Notes: generated by a model from the letters alone, not told the origin. Positions 48,138 to 57,423 are shown, numbered from the stretch's first letter. The stretch is DNA of 64,000 nt from Geodermatophilus marinus (GCF_003428645.1 NZ_QVQH01000005.1:124001-188000); one strand, 5' to 3'. Made by a program: numbers and translations.

Positions 48138-48184
48138 GTGGCCTGCGGCACACCGCTGCCGCCCCCTGCTCCCGAGGAGACCTC

Positions 48185-49714
48185 GTGACCCCACCCGGCG
48201 CCCACAGCGCGGACGACGCCCAGCTCGCCGCCCTCGGTTACACCAGCGCGTTCCACCGCAGGATGGGCCTGTGGGCCAACATGGCCCTCGGGTTCACCTA
48301 CCTGTCGCCGCTGGTCGGCGTCTACTCGCTGTTCGCCTACAGCCTCTCCATCGGCGGGCCGCCGGCGATCTGGTGGATCGTCATCGTGGGGGCCGGGCAG
48401 CTGCTGGTCGCGCTCGTCTTCGGGGAGGTGGTCTCCCAGTACCCCCTGGCCGGTGGCATCTACCCGTGGACCCGGCGGCTGTGGAACCGGCGCTACGCCT
48501 GGATCGTCTCGTGGGTCTACATCTGGGCGATCATCGTGACCGTCACCGCGGTCGCCGAGTTCGGCGGCGGCTTCGTGGCGGCGCTGTTCGGTGTCACCGC
48601 CACGCCCGCGGTCGTGCTGCTCACCGCGGTGGGGCTGCTGGTCATCGCCTTCGTCGTCAACTACAGCGGCACCCGGATGCTGGCCCGCATCGCCAAGATC
48701 GGCCTGGCCGCCGAGCTGGTCGGTGTCATCGCGCTCGGCCTGTTCCTGCTGCTGTTCCGCCGCGAGCAGCCGTTCACCGTCTTCTTCGGCACCCTCGGGG
48801 CCGGCGGTGGGGACGCCTACCTCGGGGTCTTCCTGGCCGCGGCGCTGTCCGGGTTGTTCCTGTTCTACGGCTTCGAGGCCTGCGGCGACGTCGCCGAGGA
48901 GGTCAACGACCCGACCCGCCAGATCCCGCGCGCGATGATCCTCACCATCCTGGTCGGCGGGGTGTCCGGCTTCCTCTCCTACGCCGGGTACGTGCTGGCC
49001 GCGCCGGACGCGCAGCTGTCGGCCGTCATCGCCGGCGAGGACACCGACCCGATCCCCACGATCCTGGAGAGCTCGCTCGGCACCGCCGGGTCCAAGGTCT
49101 TCCTGGTCGTGACCGTCGTCGCCTTCATCTCCTGCGTGCTCTCGCTGCAGGCGGCCGGCAGCCGGTTGCTCTACGCCTTCGCCCGCGACCGGATGCTGCC
49201 GGCCAGCGGCTGGCTGTCGCACGTGTCCAGCCGGCACGCCGTCCCCACCAACGCCCTGCTGGTCGTGTGCGTGGTGCCGGTGCTCATCTGCCTGTTCGTG
49301 TACTTCCAGCCCGACTCGCTCGCGCGCGTCACCGCCTTCGCCGTCTGCGGGATCTACGTGTCCTTCCAGGCCGTCGTCCTCGCCGCGCTGCGCCAGCGGC
49401 TGCTGGGCTGGCGTCCCGCCGGGCTGTGGAACCTCGGCTCCGCCGGCCTGGCGGTCAACGTGCTCGCCCTGGCCTACGGGGTCTTCGCCCTCGTCCTGCT
49501 GATCAAGCCGGCGCCCGGCACGGAGACCTTCCTCGACCGCTGGATCGTGGCCATCGGTCTGGCCTTCGTCATGGGCAGCGGCCTTCTCTACCTCCTTCTC
49601 GCGCGGCCGGACCGGCACTCCGCCCACATCCCCGAGGGCGATGCCCGGGAGGTGGCCGCACAGCTCCAGCAGATCCGGCGCGACAGCCGCGCCGCGGTGA
49701 GTGAGGAGATCTGA
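48185..49714 (+). CDS. APC-superfamily amino acid/amine permease
   Basis: This 509-residue inner-membrane transporter has 12 predicted helices. Typical parts are HRRMGLWANMALGFTYLSPL in helix 1, FGEVVSQYPLAGGIYPWTRR, YGFEACGDVAEEVNDPTRQI and RLLYAFARDRMLPASGWLSH. It resembles GABA/choline-type APC permeases. GAGGAG precedes the GTG. The stop and the ATG of the F420-type oxidoreductase share one base (TGATG), so the two are coupled. The substrate is probably an amine or amino acid linked to GABA metabolism. Confidence 0.87.
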   Translation: MTPPGAHSADDAQLAALGYTSAFHRRMGLWANMALGFTYLSPLVGVYSLFAYSLSIGGPPAIWWIVIVGAGQLLVALVFGEVVSQYPLAGGIYPWTRRLWNRRYAWIVSWVYIWAIIVTVTAVAEFGGGFVAALFGVTATPAVVLLTAVGLLVIAFVVNYSGTRMLARIAKIGLAAELVGVIALGLFLLLFRREQPFTVFFGTLGAGGGDAYLGVFLAAALSGLFLFYGFEACGDVAEEVNDPTRQIPRAMILTILVGGVSGFLSYAGYVLAAPDAQLSAVIAGEDTDPIPTILESSLGTAGSKVFLVVTVVAFISCVLSLQAAGSRLLYAFARDRMLPASGWLSHVSSRHAVPTNALLVVCVVPVLICLFVYFQPDSLARVTAFAVCGIYVSFQAVVLAALRQRLLGWRPAGLWNLGSAGLAVNVLALAYGVFALVLLIKPAPGTETFLDRWIVAIGLAFVMGSGLLYLLLARPDRHSAHIPEGDAREVAAQLQQIRRDSRAAVSEEI

Positions 49715-50760
49715 TGAAGTTCAGCTACGCGATGCTGCCCGACTACCCCCTCGAGGAGTCGTTGCGGGCGATCAAGCTGGCCGACGAGCTCGGCTTCCAC
49801 GCGGTCTACGCCGCCGACGAGACGTGGCACAAGGACCTCTGGCTGCTGTTCGCCGCCGCGTCGCAGCAGACGTCCCGGGTCCGGATGGGCCCCAGCGTCT
49901 CGGCGGTGACCCTCCGGGAGCCGACCCTCATCGCCCAGGCCGCGGCGACGCTCGACGAGCTGACCGGGGGGCGCGCCGAGGTGGTGCTCTCCAGCGGCAA
50001 CTTCGGCCTGCTCGCCCAGTACAAGACGGACTGGACGAAGACCAAGCCGCTGTCGCGCGTCGTCGAGGGCGTGACGGTGATGCGGACCTTCCTCGACGAG
50101 GGCGCCATCACCTTCGACGGCGAGTTCTTCTCCTACGAGGGGCTGTTCACCTTCGCCCGCCCGGTGCAGGACCACCTGCCGGTCAAGATGGGCGCCATGC
50201 GCGGGCCGCGCTCGTTCCAGGCGGCGGCCGAGCACTCCGACGGCTGCCACCACGCCCTCAGCTACACCCGCGAGGCCTACGAGTACGCCGCCGAGAACCT
50301 GCGCATCGGGGCCGAGCGGGCCGGCAAGGACTGGACGACGCTGGACTTCGGCGCGTGGGTGGTCGTCTCTGTGGGGCGGGACTCCGCCGCGGCGAAGGAC
50401 GCCGCCCGCAGCATGGTGGGCATCTACGCCTCCTCGATGCCGGCCGAGCAGCTCGAGCGCAACGGCGTCGACCCGGTCAGCCTCCAGCCGATCATCGAGG
50501 CGATCGCCGGCGGGGACCTCGCCCGCGGCATCGAGCTGACCACCCCGGAGATCGCCGAGAAGCTCTCCTTCTCCGGCACCCCGGAGGAGGTCACCGCGAA
50601 GATCAAGGAGATCCAGCCGACCGGGGTCAACCACCTCGTCGCGGCCATCACCGACGCCTCGCTGGTCAAGGCCTTCACCGGCCGGGAGCTGGCCGGGGTC
50701 GCCACGGTGGAGGAGCAGCTCCGGCTGATCCACGACGAGGTGATGCCCGCCTTCGCGTGA
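49714..50760 (+). CDS. LLM-class F420-dependent oxidoreductase
   Basis: This 348-residue luciferase-like TIM-barrel protein resembles F420-dependent methylene-tetrahydromethanopterin reductases: FSYAMLPDYPLEESLRAIKL, FHAVYAADETWHKDLWLLFA, GPSVSAVTLREPTLIAQAAA and PVKMGAMRGPRSFQAAAEHS. Actinobacteria use coenzyme F420 widely, so a redox step on an amine- or aldehyde-containing substrate is plausible. The substrate is not known. It is coupled to the APC permease and followed by a hairpin terminator. Confidence 0.85.
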   Translation: MKFSYAMLPDYPLEESLRAIKLADELGFHAVYAADETWHKDLWLLFAAASQQTSRVRMGPSVSAVTLREPTLIAQAAATLDELTGGRAEVVLSSGNFGLLAQYKTDWTKTKPLSRVVEGVTVMRTFLDEGAITFDGEFFSYEGLFTFARPVQDHLPVKMGAMRGPRSFQAAAEHSDGCHHALSYTREAYEYAAENLRIGAERAGKDWTTLDFGAWVVVSVGRDSAAAKDAARSMVGIYASSMPAEQLERNGVDPVSLQPIIEAIAGGDLARGIELTTPEIAEKLSFSGTPEEVTAKIKEIQPTGVNHLVAAITDASLVKAFTGRELAGVATVEEQLRLIHDEVMPAFA

Positions 50761-50795
50761 GGCCCCGTCGCCCGCGGGACGTCGCCCGCGGAACA

Positions 50796-50856
50796 GGGAG
50801 CCATGCCTGCGTCAGGGGCCCTCCGACAGGGCCCCTCCGACAGGGGCATGGCTTCC
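50796..50856. terminator. Hairpin terminator between convergent genes
   Basis: GGGAGCCATGCC pairs with GGCATGGCTTCC (12 bp, one G-T wobble), followed by TTTCC. The loop contains a duplicated CCCTCCGACAGGG. It separates the F420-type oxidoreductase from the convergent PucR gene. Confidence 0.75.
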
Positions 50857-50887
50857 TTTCCCGCGGCTCCGGAGGCCGTGCGACCGC

Positions 50888-52447
50888 CTATCCCGCCCGG
50901 CCGCCCGGCGGGTGCAGGGCCAGCCACAGCTCGGCCCGGACGCCGGGGGACCCCAGGTCCCGCCCGAGCAGCTGCTCCGCCCGCCGGATCCGCTTGCGCA
51001 GCGTGTGGCGGTGCACCCCCAGGGCGGCCGCGGCCGGCTCCCACTGGCCGTGGGCGGCCAGCCAGGCCCGCAGCGACTCCACCAGGTCGCCGGGGCCGGC
51101 GCGGTCGGCGGCCACCAGCGGGGCGAGCACGGCCCCGGCGAAGGCAGCGGTCGCGCCGGGGTCCAGCAGCGCAGCGAGCCCGCGACCGGCCAGGTCGGCG
51201 AAGGCGGTCACCGGCCGGCCGGTCGCCCGGCCGTGCTCGGCCGCCTGCCGGGCCTGCCGCACCGCCTCGGCCAGCCCGGCCCACGGGGCCGGCGGCGCGA
51301 TCCCGAGGACGGCGCCGGGCACCCGGCCGGGGAGGTCGGACAGCCGCCCGGCGGGTTCCGCGCCGGAGCCGGTCAGGAGGACGAGCGCGCCGTCGGACTC
51401 CGCGGCGAACACCGGGGAACCCGCGTGCGCCGCGGCGTCGGCCGCGACGTCGACGGCGGCCGCCCGCTGCTCCGGCCCGCCCAGCACGACGTGCGCGCGC
51501 ACCGGCGCGGCCGGCAGCCGCTCCCCGAGCGCGGCGAGGACCGGGGCGACGTCGTCCTGCCCGCCGGCCAGCAGCAGCCGCAGCAGCGCGGCCCGCAGTG
51601 CAGCGGTCGCCCCCTCCAGGGCCCGCGACTGCTCCAGCCGGAGGGTGAGCAGCAGTGCGGCGGCGTCCACGACGTGCCGGTCGGCCGCGGGGAAGCGGTC
51701 GGGGCGGCCGACGGCGAGGAAGCCCCGGGAGCGCGGCCCGGTGCCCAGCGACTGCAGCAGCACCGTCTCGCCGGGGTCGGTGAGCGCCGCACCGGCCGGG
51801 GGGCGCACCCCGCGCAGCCGCTCCACCGCGGGGGCGAGGTCCGCCGCCCGTCGGCGCGCGTCGCGGGGGGCGGCCTCCAGCGGTGTCCCCGCGGCGTCCA
51901 CCAGCAGCGCCCAGCCGCCGAGGTGCCGGGCGAGGCGGTCGACGACCGCCCGGGCCGCGCCGGCCGTCGCCGCCGCGCGGGTGAGCTCCTGCTGCACGGC
52001 CGAGGCGCGGGCCACCGCCGCGTACTCCTCCGCGGCCAGCGCCGCCGACACGGCCCGGGAGATCGCGATGAACGGCGTCCGCCGGGGGACCTCGAGGACG
52101 GCGAGGCCGCGGGCGTCGGCCGCCGCCACGAGCTCGGCGGGCACCTCCGGCAGCCCCAGCCCCGTGCCCAGGCCCAGGCCGACCACCCCGGCATCGGCCA
52201 GCCGGTGCACGTAGGCCGCCGGGTCGGCGCCCCGGTCGCCCGCCGGGCCGGCTCCGCGATCGTGACCGCCGCGGACCAGCGGCAACCCGGTGCTGAGCAG
52301 CAGCTCGCCGCCCTCCAGGAACGGCGCCGGGTCGGCCAGCTCGCTGACGTGCACCCAGGAGACCGGGCGGTCCACCGGGGCGCGGCGGGTGTGCAGGACC
52401 AGCCCCAGGGACCGGTTGTCCCGGAGCGAGGCCACGGTGACCGGCAC
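50888..52447 (-). CDS. PucR-family transcriptional regulator
   Basis: This 519-residue regulator begins with a PucR N-terminal domain (VTVASLRDNRSLGLVLHTRR, DPAPFLEGGELLLSTGLPLV), has a GAF-like middle region, and ends in the PucR helix-turn-helix (LRAWLAAHGQWEPAAAALGV, HRHTLRKRIRRAEQLLGRDL). PucR-type proteins often activate divergent nitrogen-compound genes; here the GabT-like transaminase gene is divergent with a 141-bp gap. The GTG at 52447 follows GAGAGGGGG. Longer frames that run into the gabT antisense strand are shadows. Confidence 0.9.
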   Translation of the reverse strand: MPVTVASLRDNRSLGLVLHTRRAPVDRPVSWVHVSELADPAPFLEGGELLLSTGLPLVRGGHDRGAGPAGDRGADPAAYVHRLADAGVVGLGLGTGLGLPEVPAELVAAADARGLAVLEVPRRTPFIAISRAVSAALAAEEYAAVARASAVQQELTRAAATAGAARAVVDRLARHLGGWALLVDAAGTPLEAAPRDARRRAADLAPAVERLRGVRPPAGAALTDPGETVLLQSLGTGPRSRGFLAVGRPDRFPAADRHVVDAAALLLTLRLEQSRALEGATAALRAALLRLLLAGGQDDVAPVLAALGERLPAAPVRAHVVLGGPEQRAAAVDVAADAAAHAGSPVFAAESDGALVLLTGSGAEPAGRLSDLPGRVPGAVLGIAPPAPWAGLAEAVRQARQAAEHGRATGRPVTAFADLAGRGLAALLDPGATAAFAGAVLAPLVAADRAGPGDLVESLRAWLAAHGQWEPAAAALGVHRHTLRKRIRRAEQLLGRDLGSPGVRAELWLALHPPGGRAG

Positions 52448-52588
52448 CCGGCCCCCTCTCGACGATGTGGACACCCGGACGTCCACGGCGCGCCGGGGTG
52501 GACGGTACCGCCGACCGGGGTAGGGGTCCCAGGCTGGAACCCGCCCCGTCCCCTGGGCGGGGGAACCCGTGTCCCGCGAGGAGAAGCG

Positions 52589-53947
52589 ATGACCGACCTG
52601 CTCACCGGCCCCGACACGCTGCCCCAGGAGCGCCGCCTGGTCACCGAGGTGCCCGGCCCGCGGTCCCGCGAGCTGGGCGCGCGGCGCGCCGCGACCGTCT
52701 CCTCCGCGGTCGGCAGCACCCTGCCCGTCTACGTCGAGCGCGCCGGCGGCGGCGTCCTGGTGGACGTCGACGGCAACTCGTTCATCGACCTCGGCTCGGG
52801 CATCGCGGTGACCGGCGTCGGCAACGCCGCGCCGGCGGTCGTGGCCGCGGTGCAGGAGCAGGTCGCGGCCTTCACCCACACCTGCTTCATGGTGGCCCCC
52901 TACGAGGGCTACGTCGCGGTCTGCGAGGAGCTCGCCCGCCTCACGCCCGGCGACCACGAGAAGCGCTCCGCGCTGTTCAACTCCGGCGCCGAGGCGGTCG
53001 AGAACGCGGTGAAGGTGGCCCGGCACGCCACCGGGCGCCAGGCGGTCGTCGTCTTCGACCACGCCTACCACGGGCGGACCAACCTCACGATGGCCCTCAC
53101 CGCGAAGAACATGCCGTACAAGCACGGCTTCGGGCCCTTCGCCGGCGAGGTGTACCGCGTCCCTATGTCCTACCCCTTCCGCGACCCGGAGGGGATGACC
53201 GGCGAGCAGGCCGCGGCCCGCGCGCTGGCGCTGGTCGAGACCCAGGTCGGGGCCGGGAACGTCGCCGCGGTGCTCATCGAGCCGATCCAGGGCGAGGGCG
53301 GCTTCGTCGTCCCGGCCCCGGGCTTCCTGCCGGCGCTGGCCGACTGGTGCCGGCGCTCGGGCGCGGTGTTCATCGCCGACGAGATCCAGACCGGGTTCTG
53401 CCGCACCGGCGACTGGTTCGCCTGCGAGCACGAGCAGGTCGTCCCCGACCTGGTCACCACCGCCAAGGGCATCGCCGGAGGGCTGCCGCTGGCCGGGCTC
53501 ACCGGTCGGGCCGACCTCATGGACGCCTGCCACACCGGCGGCCTGGGCGGCACCTACGGCGGCAACCCGGTCGCCTGCGCCGCCGCGCTGGCCACCATCC
53601 GGACCATGCGGGAGCGGGAGCTGGCCGGGGCGGCGCGGGCCCTCGAGGCCGCCATGCTGCCGCGGCTGCGCGGGCTGCAGGAGCGGTCCGGTGCCGTGGG
53701 CGACGTGCGCGGCCGGGGCGCGATGCTGGCCGTCGAGCTGGTCCGGCCCGGGACGACGGAGCCCGACGCCGAGCTGACCGCCCGCATCTCGAAGGCCTGC
53801 CACGCGCAGGGCGTGGTGACGCTGACCGCCGGGACCTTCGGCAACGTGCTGCGCTTCCTGCCGCCGCTGGTCATCGGCCAGGAGCTGCTCGGCGAGGCGC
53901 TCGACGTCCTCGACGCCGCCTTCGACGAGCACGCCCCCGCACGGTGA
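52589..53947 (+). CDS. gabT: 4-aminobutyrate aminotransferase (GabT-like)
   Basis: This 452-residue class III PLP transaminase would convert GABA and 2-oxoglutarate to succinic semialdehyde and glutamate. Landmarks are NSGAEAVENAVKVARHATGR, the aromatic HAYHGRTN, the cofactor Asp264 in IADEIQTGF and the Schiff-base Lys293 in TTAKGIAGGLPLAG, with GGTYGGNPVACAAALATI. The ATG has GAGGAGAAGCG upstream. It is divergent from the PucR regulator, its likely activator. Closely related activities such as beta-alanine or 5-aminovalerate transamination cannot be excluded. Confidence 0.88.
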   Translation: MTDLLTGPDTLPQERRLVTEVPGPRSRELGARRAATVSSAVGSTLPVYVERAGGGVLVDVDGNSFIDLGSGIAVTGVGNAAPAVVAAVQEQVAAFTHTCFMVAPYEGYVAVCEELARLTPGDHEKRSALFNSGAEAVENAVKVARHATGRQAVVVFDHAYHGRTNLTMALTAKNMPYKHGFGPFAGEVYRVPMSYPFRDPEGMTGEQAAARALALVETQVGAGNVAAVLIEPIQGEGGFVVPAPGFLPALADWCRRSGAVFIADEIQTGFCRTGDWFACEHEQVVPDLVTTAKGIAGGLPLAGLTGRADLMDACHTGGLGGTYGGNPVACAAALATIRTMRERELAGAARALEAAMLPRLRGLQERSGAVGDVRGRGAMLAVELVRPGTTEPDAELTARISKACHAQGVVTLTAGTFGNVLRFLPPLVIGQELLGEALDVLDAAFDEHAPAR

Positions 53948-53975
53948 CGTGACCGGTCGGCCGGGGCCCCGCGCC

Positions 53976-54029
53976 GGCCCCGTCCAGCGGCTCGCCCCGA
54001 GCCTGCGAGGGGTGAGGAGGACGGGGTCC
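53976..54029. repeat. Palindromic element, ACCCCTCGCAGGCTCGGGG family (convergent copy)
   Basis: CCCCGTCC and GGACGGGG close the hairpin, with GGCTCGCCCCGAGCCTGCGA in the centre. The reverse complement matches the 67-bp repeats at 60911-61097. It lies between the convergent gabT-like and saccharopine-dehydrogenase-like genes and probably ends transcription of both. Confidence 0.8.
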
Positions 54030-54045
54030 TTCCACGGCGCCGGCC

Positions 54046-55254
54046 TCAGCCCCCTTCGCGCATCCCCCAGGGGGAGCCGTAGGCGGTCAGCAGGTCGAGG
54101 AAGGGCACCGCGTCGAAGGCCTCCGGGCCGAGCACGCCCGACCCGGACCACCGGCCGGTGGCCAGCAGCTCCAGCGCGACCACCGGGTTGACGGCGGTCT
54201 GCCACACGACCGCCTGGGCGCCGTACTCCGCCATCGACCAGGCGTTGTCGACCACGTGGTACAGGTACACCTGCCGGGGGGTGCCGTCGGTGCCGGTGCC
54301 GCTGACCCACAGGCCGGCGCAGGTCCTGCCGGTCATCAGCTCGCCGAGCCCGGCCGGGTCGGGCAGCACGGCGGCGACGACGTCGCGCGGGGAGACCTCG
54401 ACGTCGCCGACGCGCACCGGCTCGGTGCGGTCCAGCCCGAGCTTGTGCAGCGTCTTGAGGACGTCGACGAACTCGGCGCCGAGGCCGTACTTGAAGGTGA
54501 CCCGCTTCGCGTCCACCCAGCGCGGCATGAGGAGCACCTCCTCGTGCTCGACGTTGACGCACTCCACCGGCCCGATGCCCTCGGGGAAGTCGAAGACCTC
54601 CGGCTCGCTGAACGGCGGGGTGGTGAACCAGCCCCGGTCGCGCTCCCACACCACGGGCGGGTTGAGGCACTCCTCGATCGTCGTCCAGATGCTGAAGGAC
54701 GGCGCGAAGTCGTGGCCGCGGACGGCGAGGTCCGCCCCGTCGCGGACGCCGAGTTCGTCGATCTCGGCGAACAGGTGGTCGGCGGCGTAGCGGGCGAACA
54801 CGTCCGAGAGCCCGGGCTCCACGCCGATGCCGACCAGCGCCAGCCGTCCGGCGGCCTCCCACTCGCCGGCCAGGGCGAACTGCTCGTCACCGAGCTTCAC
54901 GCCGGTCTCCTCGTAGGGCCGTTCCGGGTGCGGCCGCGACAGCGACATCGCCATGTCCAGGTAGTCGACGCCCGCGGCGAGCGCGGCCCGGAACAGCGGC
55001 ATCACGAAGCGCGGGTCGGTCGCGTTGAGCAGCACCTGGCAGGAGTGCTCGGCCAGCAGCGCGCGCACGCCGGCCTCGTCGGAGGCGTCGACGCGGGCGG
55101 CCACCAGCCGGGGGTCGCCGGTCACCGCCACCGCCTTCTCGGCGCGGGCGGGGTCGAAGTCGGCCACGACCAGGCGGTCGACGAAGGGTCTGCGGGCCGC
55201 GATCGCGGCGACCGCACTGCCGACGCCACCGGCGCCGACGAGCAGGATGCGCAT
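54046..55254 (-). CDS. Saccharopine dehydrogenase-like (Rossmann) protein
   Basis: This 402-residue protein starts with a Rossmann nucleotide site (MRILLVGAGGVGSAVAAIAA) followed by FDPARAEKAVAV and LLNATDPRFVMPLFRAALAA, the layout of the saccharopine dehydrogenase/carboxynorspermidine synthase family. The central segment GIGVEPGLSDVFARYAADHL is typical. Members reduce imines between an amino compound and an oxo acid or aldehyde. In a polyamine region, a role with amino-aldehyde or carboxyspermidine-type intermediates is possible but not shown. GTGGAGGTGGAC precedes the ATG. It is divergent from an APC permease gene. Confidence 0.82.
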   Translation of the reverse strand: MRILLVGAGGVGSAVAAIAARRPFVDRLVVADFDPARAEKAVAVTGDPRLVAARVDASDEAGVRALLAEHSCQVLLNATDPRFVMPLFRAALAAGVDYLDMAMSLSRPHPERPYEETGVKLGDEQFALAGEWEAAGRLALVGIGVEPGLSDVFARYAADHLFAEIDELGVRDGADLAVRGHDFAPSFSIWTTIEECLNPPVVWERDRGWFTTPPFSEPEVFDFPEGIGPVECVNVEHEEVLLMPRWVDAKRVTFKYGLGAEFVDVLKTLHKLGLDRTEPVRVGDVEVSPRDVVAAVLPDPAGLGELMTGRTCAGLWVSGTGTDGTPRQVYLYHVVDNAWSMAEYGAQAVVWQTAVNPVVALELLATGRWSGSGVLGPEAFDAVPFLDLLTAYGSPWGMREGG

Positions 55255-55328
55255 GTCCACCTCCACAGGTGACCGGCAGCCTAGCGACGACTTCCGTCGC
55301 GTCGACAGGGGTCGCGCCGACCAAACCC

Positions 55329-55364
55329 TTGCCGAAAGCCGTTCCGGCTGCGATAACCGTCGGA
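55329..55364 (+). promoter_or_regulatory. Leaderless promoter of the second APC permease gene
   Basis: TTGCCG (55329-55334), 17 bp, then GATAAC (55352-55357); the ATG begins 6 bp later, where transcription should start. No ribosome binding site is present, so the transcript is probably leaderless. Confidence 0.6.
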
Positions 55365-56893
55365 TGAGCCAGCAGCAGCCGCCGGCGGAGGCGCCCGCCG
55401 AGCTCCGGCACAACGCCATCGGGTTCCTCGACGCCCTCGTCATCGGCCTCGCCTCGACCTCACCGGCCTACTCGATGGCGGCCGTCATCGGCCCCGTCGT
55501 CGCCCTGGTCGGCGTCTACGCGCCGGGCGTGTTCCTGGCGTCCTTCGTGCCGATGCTGCTCATCGCGTCGGCCTTCTACTACCTGAACCGGGCCGACCAG
55601 GACTGCGGCACCACCTTCTCCTGGGTCACCCGGGCGATGGGCCCCTGGGTGGGCTGGCTCGGCGGGTGGGCCATCGCCATGACCGGCGTCCTGGTCATCG
55701 GCTCGCTGGCCGACGTCGCCGTGCGGTTCGGCCTGCTGGCCCTGCAGCTGGACGGCCTCGCCGAGAACACCGTGGTGATCCGGGTGCTCACCGTGCTGGT
55801 CATCGTTCTGATGACGGCCGTCTGCGTGCTCGGCACCGAGCTGTCCGCCCGGCTGCAGGACGTGCTCATCATCGCCCAGGTCGTGGCGCTGCTGGTGTTC
55901 GCCGTGGTGGCGATCGTGCGCGGCCTCGGCGGGGACGCCGTCGAGGGCGGCGGGCTGACGCCCGAGTGGTCGTGGCTCAACCCGTTCGGCGCCGGCGGGG
56001 CGGCCCTCACCGGCGGCCTGCTGCTGGGCGTCTTCATCTACTGGGGCTGGGAGTCGGCGGTCAACCTCACCGAGGAGACCAAGGACTCCGCCTCGGCACC
56101 GGGCCGGGCCGCGATCGTCTCGACCGTGCTGCTGCTGGTCACCTACCTGGCGGTGGCCTACGCCGTCCTCGTCTTCTCCGGGACCGGGTACCTCGAGGCC
56201 AACGCCGGCGAGGAGGAGTTCATCTTCGCCCTGCTGGCCGGTGACGTCCTCGGCGGCTGGGACTGGGTGCTGCTGCTGTCCGTGGCGACCGCGGCCCTGG
56301 CCTCCACCCAGACGACGATCCTCCCGGCGTCCCGGACCGGGCTCTCGATGGCCCGCCGGCACGCGCTGCCGCACGGCCTGGCCCGCATCCACCCGCGGTA
56401 CCGCACCCCCGACGTCTCGACGTGGTGGGTCGCCGGCATCGCCATCGCCTGGTACCTGCTGGTGAGTGCCATCAGCGAGAACGCCCTGTTCGACTCGCTC
56501 ACCGCGCTGTCGCTGCTCATCGCGTTCTACTACGCCCTCACCGGCATCGCGTGCGCGGTGTTCTACCGGCAGCGGCTGACCCGCAGCGCCAAGGACCTGC
56601 TGCTCATCGGCGTCGGCCCGGTGGTCGGGGCGCTGCTGCTGCTGTGGCTGCTGGTGGAGTCGCTGGCCGACCTGGCCGACCCGGCCAACTCCTACAGCGG
56701 CCAGGCCTGGCTCGGTGTCGGCCCGCCGCTGGTCATCGGGGTCGGGATCTTCGTGCTCGGCCTCGTCGTGATGTTCGTCTGGCGGGTGCGCGACGGCCGG
56801 TTCTGGCAGGAGCGCACCACCACCGCCGAGCGGCTGGAGAGCGACATCGCCGCAGGTCGCAGCGCAGCGGCGGTCGAGGACCCCGCGCCGTGA
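55364..56893 (+). CDS. APC-family permease
   Basis: This 509-residue transporter has about 12 helices: IGFLDALVIGLASTSPAYSM at the first, TTFSWVTRAMGPWVGWLGGW, FIYWGWESAVNLTEETKDSA and TTILPASRTGLSMARRHALP. It belongs to the amino acid/polyamine APC group; the location suggests putrescine, GABA or another amine as substrate. The ATG has no ribosome binding site and seems to start a leaderless transcript. It is followed by a UspA-type gene that starts 41 bp after its stop. Confidence 0.88.
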   Translation: MSQQQPPAEAPAELRHNAIGFLDALVIGLASTSPAYSMAAVIGPVVALVGVYAPGVFLASFVPMLLIASAFYYLNRADQDCGTTFSWVTRAMGPWVGWLGGWAIAMTGVLVIGSLADVAVRFGLLALQLDGLAENTVVIRVLTVLVIVLMTAVCVLGTELSARLQDVLIIAQVVALLVFAVVAIVRGLGGDAVEGGGLTPEWSWLNPFGAGGAALTGGLLLGVFIYWGWESAVNLTEETKDSASAPGRAAIVSTVLLLVTYLAVAYAVLVFSGTGYLEANAGEEEFIFALLAGDVLGGWDWVLLLSVATAALASTQTTILPASRTGLSMARRHALPHGLARIHPRYRTPDVSTWWVAGIAIAWYLLVSAISENALFDSLTALSLLIAFYYALTGIACAVFYRQRLTRSAKDLLLIGVGPVVGALLLLWLLVESLADLADPANSYSGQAWLGVGPPLVIGVGIFVLGLVVMFVWRVRDGRFWQERTTTAERLESDIAAGRSAAAVEDPAP

Positions 56894-56934
56894 CCGCGCA
56901 GCAGGAAGCAGGCCGGCCGACCGGAGGGAAGACG

Positions 56935-57354
56935 ATGAGCATCGTCCTGGGCTACGACGAGTCCCCGGGAGCGCGCAGCGCGCTGGAGCTGGCGATCGAC
57001 CTGGCCGCCCGGCTCGGCGAGCCGCTGGTCCTGGTCTTCGGGGCCGCGCCCCCCGGCTCGGTGGGCGAGGAGGCCGGCGAGCACTACCAGGCGATCGCCG
57101 AGATGGGCCGGACCGCGACCGCGCACGCCGTCCAGGCGGCCCGGGCCGCCGGGGTGGCGACGGTGGTCGAGGTGCTGCCCGACAAGCCGGTCGACGCGCT
57201 GCTCGACGCCGCCGAGCGGCACGACGCCCGGGTCGTCGTCGTCGGCACGTACGGGGAGACCCCGTTGCGCGGGGCGATCCTGGGCTCGGTGCCGCACAAG
57301 CTGCTGCACCTCTCCCGCCGCCCGGTGCTCTGCGTCCCCGCCGTGGAGGGCTGA
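56935..57354 (+). CDS. Universal stress protein (UspA) family
   Basis: This 139-residue single-domain Usp has SIVLGYDESPGARSALELAI at the N-terminus and the ATP-site segment VVVGTYGETPLRGAILGSVP, with HKLLHLSRRPVLCVP. The usual motif is G-2x-G-9x-G-(S/T); here GTYGETPLRGAILGSVP fits. The ATG at 56935 is preferred because CGGAGGGAAGACG precedes it; a GTG at 56890 would overlap the permease stop. Usp proteins often follow APC permease genes in actinobacteria. Confidence 0.85.
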   Translation: MSIVLGYDESPGARSALELAIDLAARLGEPLVLVFGAAPPGSVGEEAGEHYQAIAEMGRTATAHAVQAARAAGVATVVEVLPDKPVDALLDAAERHDARVVVVGTYGETPLRGAILGSVPHKLLHLSRRPVLCVPAVEG

Positions 57355-57388
57355 CCGCCCACCCGGGGATCCGGCGTGGCGATCACCG

Positions 57389-57417
57389 TTGACCGGGGGC
57401 GGGGCGGGTTGAAGACT
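57389..57417 (+). promoter_or_regulatory. Possible leaderless promoter of the alpha/beta hydrolase gene
   Basis: TTGACC, 17 bp, AAGACT, with GTG 57424 six bases after the -10. The geometry is the same as at 55329, but the -10 is weak. Confidence 0.4.
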
Positions 57418-57423
57418 CCCGTC

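Noticed and set aside
50888-54862. Very long minus-strand frame covering PucR and the antisense of gabT
   Set aside because: GC-rich codon bias leaves antisense frames open. PucR homology begins at 52447 with a ribosome binding site; the part before is low-complexity.
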